Below the pieces are notes generated by a model that did no database searches, was not told the DNA's origin, and saw nothing but the letters and a program-made list of their open reading frames with translations. Position numbers and translations under genes: made by a program. A stretch of DNA of 50,303 nt from an uncultured Desulfovibrio sp. Lineage in GTDB: Bacteria > Desulfobacterota > Desulfovibrionia > Desulfovibrionales > Desulfovibrionaceae. The stretch lies in contig NZ_CAJUBO010000020.1 of NCBI RefSeq assembly GCF_910584445.1, forward strand, positions 1 through 50,303, written 5' to 3'. This document shows, piece by piece, positions 44,762 to 50,303 of this stretch (position 1 is the stretch's first letter; every line of letters starts with the position of its first letter).

Positions 44762-47674
44762 ATGAAAAAATCGTATCTTGGCGCGCTGTTGGCTTTCGTT
44801 CTGGTGACAGGCGCAATCGCGTGGCTGTCCATGCCCAATGAAACGACATGGGTCGCCATGTATCTGGACAACAGAAAGCTGAGACGCGCTGAAGAATTAT
44901 TAACGAAACAGTATCAGCGCGATCCCACTGATCTTGCGTCAGCGGCAAAGCTTGTCGATACCCTGGAAGCGCTGGGAGAAACCCGGCGCGCGAAAGAGAT
45001 CGTGCAGGAGGTCTTGCAGCGCGATCCGGGCAATATCCAATGGAAACGCCGGCTGGCGATCGTTCTGCTGGCCGAGAACGATCCGCTCGCCGCGGCCCGT
45101 ACCCTGCCGCCCCATGAGCGCGACAGGGAGTTTTGGCGCAGCCTTGCCCAGGGCTACCATGACATTTCCGAAGACGAACTTGCCGAAACAGCGCTTTTCG
45201 CAGGGCATGAGGACGCTGCCGACAGGGCGGAAGCCTGGCGGACCCTGGCCTTGTGGCGCGCGGAGCGCAACGATACGCAGGGCGAGAAAGAGGCGCTGGA
45301 ACAGGCGCTGCACCATGCCCCCGGGGATGAGGAACTCATTGCCCGCTATTTCCGCAACCGCGCCCGGGCGGGAGATCTGCCGGCGGCGCTCCGGGCCGCG
45401 GAAAGGCTCCCCAGGCCGCTCGGGCGCGAGTATCTGGAAGCGCTGTACGAGCTGTATCGCACACATCAGGAGTACAAGGCGGCGCAAGGCATCCTTGAGC
45501 AACTGATCGCCCGCGAAGACGCCACAGTGGCCGACTCGCTTGCGCTGGTCTCCATACTGTATCGCCAGAACGATCTGGAGAACGCGCAGGCCCTGCTCGA
45601 AAAACTGGCCGCGCGGGCGCACACGTTCCCGCCCGACGCACGGGAGGCCCTTCGCTCCCAGACGCAGGCCGTCCGGTCCGCGTTGCTGCTGGAAGCCGCC
45701 AAACGCGGGGAGGAACAGCCCATCTCCAGGGAGATCGCCGACCTGCGCGCCCGGTCCACGCCTCCGGAACCCGAAGTCCTGCGGAACCTGATCTATGCGT
45801 GTCTGCGCCTTTCGGACGTTTACGACGCGGCATCTGAAGACAACGCAGGAGAAACGCCCTTCCGGGGCAACCCGCAAACCGCGAGGGAGCGTTCGCGCTT
45901 CTGGCTGGAGCAGGCAAAAACGCTCTTTGCCCGGCATAGGGAAGTATTGCCGCCCGCCGAACGCGCCAACGCCCATTTGGCGGCGGACCTTGCGGAACGG
46001 AGCGGTGACTGGCGCGCCATGCTGGATGCCTGGAACAGCATTGCCGAAAACAGTGGACCAGACGTGCGGACCTTGCTGGGTATCGCCCGCGCCGCGCAGC
46101 ATCTGCGCGACTATGAGACAAGCTGGCAACGTTTGCGCGAGGCGGAAGCGCGTGTGGAAAATGACGCCGACCTCCTGGCGCTGGCGTTGCAATCCCAGAC
46201 CGTGGCCGCCGCCCTGCCCAAGGAATATCCACAGCGCGCGGAGAAACAGCGGCACGCTGACGCCCTGGCCCGCAAAAGCCTCGCGCAAGGCTGGAACGAC
46301 GCCCTGGCGTTCAATCTGTTCTTTCGCGCGCTGGAGACACGGGACCTGCGCGAGGCGGAAGAACTCCTGCAGGCGCTGGAAAGCAGGGGGCTTGCCACGC
46401 CACGCGAGTATCTGGGCGTGGCCGAAGCGCAGGTGGCGACGTTGCGGCAGCCGAAGCGGGAAAAGGGCGCGAGAGAGGCGTTTGCGACCGTGCCTCCCGG
46501 CGCGGGACGGGACAGCGCCGCGCGAAACGCGCTCAAGGCTCTGGGGTCCGCCGAACCGGAGATGCTGCCGCGTCTTTTGTATGTGTTCACGGCGCTCAGG
46601 GACAGGCAGCAGGTCCTGGCCGTCCTGAAACGCATGGAACGCGCGCGGCTGCCCGAAACTCCCGCGACGTTGAGCCAGCTCGCGGACGCCTGGGGGTTTC
46701 TTGGCGATCGGAAGCGGCAGTTCGACCTCATGGAAAAGCGCGCGCATCTGACCGGGCAACTGGCCCACTGGAACGACGCCATCGATCTTCGGTACTGGAA
46801 CGGTGATCATCAGGGCGCGTTGCGCCTTCTCGACGCGGCGGAAGCCCTCCATCCCCACAATGTCCCATTGACGGGACGCCGGCTTCTCATCCTTGTGGAC
46901 ATGGGCCGTTACGGGCAGGCCATGCGGGTTTTCCAGCAGGCCCGGAGGCAAGACCCGGAAATCAGCAAGCGACTGCCGGCGGAAAGCGTGGCGGCCCTGG
47001 CTGTGGCCTGTGACAGAAGCGGCAGCCCCGAACGCGCGCGGCATTTTTTTCAGCTTTCCCTGGCAAGGGAACCCGCGAATGCCCGCGCCGTCCTCGGGCT
47101 TGCGGACCTGCTCCGCCGGGAGGGAAAGACCGCCGCAGCCGCGCGCCTTTTGGAAGGATTGCTGGAACGCGATCCGGAAAATCTCTGGGCGCGGGCCGCG
47201 CTGGCCGAGGTGCGTCCGTCCCGGGGAAAACGCCATTACGAAAGTATCCGCGCACGTGTCCGGGACGATGCCGATGCCGGGGAAAAAGCGCTGCTGGCCC
47301 TCGCGCTGCGGCGGACAGGCCGGCTCAGGGAGGCACTTCGCGTCTATGCGGACCTGACGCGGGATGCGGAAAGAAGCCCCGCGCTCCTGTGCGACTATGC
47401 GCAGGCTCTCATGGAGGCGGACAGGCCCGGAGAAGCGAAAAAGGTTTTGCGGCAGTCCATGCGGGAGTTTCCGCAGCATCTTCCCACACGGCGGCTGCTC
47501 GCGGCGAGCTTCATCCGCGAAAAAGAGTATGCGCGCGCCGAGGCGTGCCTGCGTGACGCCCTGGGCATCGCGCCGCGCGATCCCGAACTCTTGCGCGAGC
47601 TTGCCGTTGTGCAGCACGCGCAAAAAAAATTCTGGTCCGCGCAAAAAAGCTGGCTCGATGCGGGCAAACGCTGA
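44762..47674 (+). CDS. Membrane-anchored TPR scaffold, PelB N-terminal-like
   Basis: A 970-residue protein with one N-terminal membrane anchor (LGALLAFVLVTGAIAWLSM) and then tetratricopeptide-like repeats to the end, such as ETRRAKEIVQEVLQRDPGNIQWKRRL, GKTAAAARLLEGLLERDPENLWARAAL and ERARHFFQLSLAREPANARAVLGL. PelB of Pseudomonas has the same anchor plus about 19 TPRs fused to a barrel; here the chain ends without a barrel, and the separate barrel gene at 34208 fills that role. It should sit in the periplasm and bind the GH114 enzyme and polymer. It begins 24 bases after the GH114 gene. Confidence 0.85.
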   Translation: MKKSYLGALLAFVLVTGAIAWLSMPNETTWVAMYLDNRKLRRAEELLTKQYQRDPTDLASAAKLVDTLEALGETRRAKEIVQEVLQRDPGNIQWKRRLAIVLLAENDPLAAARTLPPHERDREFWRSLAQGYHDISEDELAETALFAGHEDAADRAEAWRTLALWRAERNDTQGEKEALEQALHHAPGDEELIARYFRNRARAGDLPAALRAAERLPRPLGREYLEALYELYRTHQEYKAAQGILEQLIAREDATVADSLALVSILYRQNDLENAQALLEKLAARAHTFPPDAREALRSQTQAVRSALLLEAAKRGEEQPISREIADLRARSTPPEPEVLRNLIYACLRLSDVYDAASEDNAGETPFRGNPQTARERSRFWLEQAKTLFARHREVLPPAERANAHLAADLAERSGDWRAMLDAWNSIAENSGPDVRTLLGIARAAQHLRDYETSWQRLREAEARVENDADLLALALQSQTVAAALPKEYPQRAEKQRHADALARKSLAQGWNDALAFNLFFRALETRDLREAEELLQALESRGLATPREYLGVAEAQVATLRQPKREKGAREAFATVPPGAGRDSAARNALKALGSAEPEMLPRLLYVFTALRDRQQVLAVLKRMERARLPETPATLSQLADAWGFLGDRKRQFDLMEKRAHLTGQLAHWNDAIDLRYWNGDHQGALRLLDAAEALHPHNVPLTGRRLLILVDMGRYGQAMRVFQQARRQDPEISKRLPAESVAALAVACDRSGSPERARHFFQLSLAREPANARAVLGLADLLRREGKTAAAARLLEGLLERDPENLWARAALAEVRPSRGKRHYESIRARVRDDADAGEKALLALALRRTGRLREALRVYADLTRDAERSPALLCDYAQALMEADRPGEAKKVLRQSMREFPQHLPTRRLLAASFIREKEYARAEACLRDALGIAPRDPELLRELAVVQHAQKKFWSAQKSWLDAGKR

Positions 47675-47714
47675 TGTCTCGCCCATTTTTCCCGCACCTG
47701 AGCGGTCCGGAAGC

Positions 47715-47918
47715 ATGAACACAAAAGCGAACATCCTGCAATTCCGGCAAGAAAACGGGCAGCCCGCAAACGAACTGGAAGACCTTTTGGAAACGATGGA
47801 CGACCCCGGGAATCCGACTCCGGAGCTTCTTTTCAAGGATCTGGACCACCTGCCCGAAAGAGAAGGGAAGGGAAAATGCCTTTTCACCCCTTGCAACCCC
47901 GATGGGAGCAAGCAATGA
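47715..47918 (+). CDS. Small acidic protein of unknown function
   Basis: A 67-residue protein starting MNTKANILQFRQENG with many Glu/Asp (NELEDLLETMDDPG) and two cysteines near the end (CLFTPC). No signal peptide or membrane segment. It lies 40 bases after the TPR gene and its stop overlaps the start of the RTX-type gene (ATGA). The coupling argues that it is real. No family is recognised. Confidence 0.55.
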   Translation: MNTKANILQFRQENGQPANELEDLLETMDDPGNPTPELLFKDLDHLPEREGKGKCLFTPCNPDGSKQ

Positions 47919-48610
47919 GCTGCAAACGTGCTGCCGGGGCGGGAATACTGCTTGCGGCCCTCCTCACGGCCTCTCCGGCGCCGGCAGAGACCCGCGACAT
48001 CGTCAGGGGCACTGACCGTGATGACGTTATTTTTGGCGATCTCGGCCAATTCCCGGGCAAGGGCATCCTGGGGGACGGCGGACTCCCCGCGAGCCTGCGG
48101 GCGCTGGACAACAGGGAACTCATCGAGATCGGCCGCATGCTCGAAGGCAAAAACGGCATCGAGGGACCGGACGACACTGCCGATGTCATACATGGGGGCG
48201 CCGGGAACGACATCATCTTTGCGCAGGGAGGCAACGACGCCATCGACGCCGGCCCGGGGAGCGACATCGTCTTCGCCGGGTCCGGCAATGACTGCATCAT
48301 GTATGATCCCGCGGACAGATTCATTGACGGCGGCTCTGGCATCGACATCCTCGTGGCCGGCCCGGGAGCGCCGTCCCTGCGGTCGCTGAAGGAAAAAGGG
48401 ACTGTGGCGAACATCGAGGTCCTGCTGGTCCTGGACGACATGGACCCCCTGGAAGGAGTGCGCGGGATACGCGTCGAGGATGACAAGGTCGTTCTCGACG
48501 CAACTGTCTGGAAAGCGGGCGGCGAGGGGCCGGGGATCTATGTTTCGCGGGACGATCCCGCGGCAAGAATCGAAGTCGATCCCGGCGTGGACATCGTCTG
48601 GGGGATATGA
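47915..48610 (+). CDS. Exported RTX-type calcium-binding repeat protein
   Basis: A 231-residue protein with a Sec signal peptide (AAGAGILLAALLTASPAPA). The middle carries hemolysin-type nonapeptide repeats: GGAGNDIIF, GGNDAIDA, GPGSDIVFA, GSGNDCIM (residues ~94-130), plus FIDGGSGIDIL. These bind calcium in a parallel beta-roll. RTX proteins normally leave by type I secretion using a C-terminal signal; here an N-terminal signal peptide points to the Sec route and periplasm or surface. It is the last gene of the Pel-type cluster. A link to the polysaccharide, such as cation-dependent retention, is inferred from position only. Confidence 0.85.
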   Translation: MSCKRAAGAGILLAALLTASPAPAETRDIVRGTDRDDVIFGDLGQFPGKGILGDGGLPASLRALDNRELIEIGRMLEGKNGIEGPDDTADVIHGGAGNDIIFAQGGNDAIDAGPGSDIVFAGSGNDCIMYDPADRFIDGGSGIDILVAGPGAPSLRSLKEKGTVANIEVLLVLDDMDPLEGVRGIRVEDDKVVLDATVWKAGGEGPGIYVSRDDPAARIEVDPGVDIVWGI

Positions 48611-48829
48611 AGAAGCCTCCAGCGCGCCAGGCATGATGGACTCGAAATTTTGATGTACCATGCCGCGCCGGATCGCCAGCAGAGCGGCGTCAAGCTCTGC
48701 GAAGGTGTCTCGCGTTTTCCGTCTGTTTCATCATGTGAACGTGATTACTTGGACAGACGAAAGAGAAAGGGGGGCAAAAATCCGCCTTTTCCTGTACGAG
48801 GCAAACTTTCCCTGAAGAGGGGCGCGACA

Positions 48830-48866
48830 CGCAAAAAGGGGGGGACCTATGTCCCCCCTTTTTGCG
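48830..48866. terminator. Bidirectional terminator between the Pel-type locus and cheA
   Basis: Fourteen-base arms CGCAAAAAGGGGGG and CCCCCCTTTTTGCG around a short loop. A-runs and T-runs in the stem serve both directions. It lies in a 274-base gap (48611-48884) with no gene. Confidence 0.8.
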
Positions 48867-48884
48867 GATTCCTGATTGCGGACG

Positions 48885-50303
48885 TTATTTCACCAATTGC
48901 GGCTGCTGCTTGTTCTGGTCCATGGGGCTGATACTGGCCGCCTTGGACGTGGACATGAGATAGATCTCGTGCGGGTCCAGGATCAGGATGACCGAACCAT
49001 CGCCCATGATGGTGGCGCCGGAAATGCCCTTGAGGTCTCCCAGATAGGCGCCGAGCGGCTTGATGACGATCTCCTGGCGCTCCAGCAGTTCATCCACCAC
49101 CAGGCCAAGGCGGCGTTCATTGTCGTGGATGACGACCACGGAAAGGACTTCCGGCAGGGTCTCTGTTGAACGGGGCAGACCGAGCATTTCCGAAAGCTCA
49201 ACGATGCCGAGCACTTCCCCGCGCAATGTCACGGCCTTGCGACCTTTGACATCCGTAAGGCGCACGGTCTCGATCTTTGTGGTCTCAGAGACGGCATCCA
49301 GCGGGATGGCATACATCTGGCCGGAAACATTGACCATGAGCGCGTCGATGATGGCGAGCGTCAGCGGCAGGCTCAGGGTGAAACGCGTGCCCTTGCCGAC
49401 CTCGGAGTAGGTATTGACGCTGCCCTTGAGGTTCTTGATATTGGTCCGCACCACATCCATGCCAACGCCGCGGCCGGAGATATCCGTAATCTTTTCGGCA
49501 GAGGAGAAGCCGGGGGCGAAAATCAGTTCAATGGCCTCCCTGTCGTCCAACTGGGCAGCCTCTTCCGGCGAAATGATGCCCTTCTTGATGGCGACTTCGC
49601 GCATCTTGTTGGGGTCGATGCCCTTGCCGTCATCCTCGATCTCGATGGCGACGGAGTTGCCCTTGTGGAAGGCGCGCAGGGTCACCTTGCCCTTGGCCGG
49701 CTTGCCTTGTGCAAGACGCTGCTCCTCGGGTTCGATGCCGTGGTCCACGGAGTTGCGGATAAGGTGGACAAGCGGGTCGCCGATGACCTCGACCACGCTT
49801 TTGTCCAGTTCCGTCTCTTCGCCCTCCATGATGAGATCCACCTCTTTGCCGCTTTTGCGCGAAAGGTCGCGCACAAGTCGGGGGAAGCGGGAAAAGACGG
49901 AAGAGACGGGCACCATGCGGACCTTCATGATGGTATCCTGAAGGTCATCGGAAATGCGCGCCATGGCGTACGTGGTCTCGGAAAGGCTCTGCGCCACCTC
50001 GGCCACGTTGATGCTGTCTTCGCTGCCTTCAAGCGAACGGGCGATCAGCGTGTAGCGGTTGCGGTTGATGATCAGCTCGCCGATGAGGTTCATGAGATGA
50101 TCGAGCCGTTCGTGATCCACGCGGATGGTGGAGGAACTCTTGTGATCGCCGCCGGGGGCCGCGGCCTTGTTGTTGGCCGGAGCCGCCGCTGCCTTGCCGT
50201 TGGCCGCTGGCGCCGCAGCCGCTGCGGCGGGAGCCTGCTTTGCGGCGGGCGCGGCGGGAGCCTGCTGGGGGGCCGGGGCAGGCGCCGCCTTGGGCGCGGG
50301 GGC
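48885..50303 (-). CDS. cheA: Chemotaxis histidine kinase CheA, C-terminal part
   Basis: The reading frame continues past the right edge of the window, so the N-terminus with the phosphorylated histidine domain is not seen. Visible, from the edge, are an Ala/Pro-rich linker (about 50 residues), the dimerisation domain (DHLMNLIGELIINRNRY), the ATPase domain with N-box HLIRNSVDHGIE, G1 EDDGKGID and GRGVGMDVVR, then the CheW-like regulatory domain ending near DPHEIYLM. CheA autophosphorylates and passes phosphate to CheY and CheB. It converges with the Pel-type locus and is separated by a terminator. Confidence 0.96.
   Translation of the reverse strand, partial: APAPKAAPAPAPQQAPAAPAAKQAPAAAAAAPAANGKAAAAPANNKAAAPGGDHKSSSTIRVDHERLDHLMNLIGELIINRNRYTLIARSLEGSEDSINVAEVAQSLSETTYAMARISDDLQDTIMKVRMVPVSSVFSRFPRLVRDLSRKSGKEVDLIMEGEETELDKSVVEVIGDPLVHLIRNSVDHGIEPEEQRLAQGKPAKGKVTLRAFHKGNSVAIEIEDDGKGIDPNKMREVAIKKGIISPEEAAQLDDREAIELIFAPGFSSAEKITDISGRGVGMDVVRTNIKNLKGSVNTYSEVGKGTRFTLSLPLTLAIIDALMVNVSGQMYAIPLDAVSETTKIETVRLTDVKGRKAVTLRGEVLGIVELSEMLGLPRSTETLPEVLSVVVIHDNERRLGLVVDELLERQEIVIKPLGAYLGDLKGISGATIMGDGSVILILDPHEIYLMSTSKAASISPMDQNKQQPQLVK

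Noticed and set aside
44939..48661. 1240-codon minus-strand frame opposite the TPR and RTX genes
   Set aside because: Antisense artefact of codon bias; no motifs, and it would cross several well-supported gene junctions.

Overview
The window comes from a GC-rich Gram-negative bacterium. The gene content (secA, an fhs-folD-formate channel module, a 4Fe-4S DUF362 protein, a DVU0772-like small protein, CheA) and the style of the coding sequence suggest a relative of Desulfovibrio. That assignment is inferred from remembered family resemblance, not from a search.

Layout. 1-2011: edge of an accessory region. It holds the N-terminal part of an Mrr-like nuclease/SF2 helicase restriction enzyme, then AT-rich non-coding DNA and a 144-bp hairpin-rich element with 19-bp inverted ends. 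2012-13590: mostly housekeeping genes: mnmA, an orphan amino-acid ABC ATPase, secA with a near-consensus promoter, a tightly overlapped PHP / GH3 / DsbA-like operon, a large unknown membrane protein with a CCHC zinc knuckle, a small conserved protein and an acetyltransferase. 13691-23659 (all minus strand): a membrane-anchored solute-binding sensor, an APC permease, an EamA exporter, a one-carbon module (formate channel, FolD, formate-THF ligase), a DUF362 ferredoxin-like protein and a DSD1-type PLP enzyme. 23808-33074: a CDP-glucose pathway (rfbF, rfbG, RmlC-like), an HD / ddl / AraC / EamA run, a membrane glycosyltransferase and a sigma-54 activator. 33265-33359 is tRNA-Ser(GCU), followed by a strong terminator and about 780 bp of AT-rich non-coding DNA.

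34208-48610 is the most distinctive part: eleven consecutive plus-strand genes, many overlapping by 1-4 bases, that form a Pel-type exopolysaccharide locus. PelC, PelD, PelE, PelF and PelG are recognisable. The outer-membrane barrel and the TPR scaffold, which are one protein (PelB) in Pseudomonas, are two separate genes at opposite ends of the cluster. PelA is reduced to its GH114 glycosidase part with no deacetylase. A 634-residue HEAT-repeat protein is inserted between pelE and pelF. The cluster ends with a small acidic protein and a Sec-exported protein carrying RTX-type calcium-binding repeats. PelD keeps an RxxD inhibitory site in front of a degenerate GGDEF motif, so control by cyclic di-GMP is likely. 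I infer a complete export route: PelF polymerises UDP-sugar, PelD/E/G form the inner-membrane complex, the TPR protein and the GH114 enzyme act in the periplasm, and PelC with the separate barrel forms the exit.

The window ends in the C-terminal two thirds of cheA on the minus strand, separated from the Pel-type locus by a bidirectional terminator.
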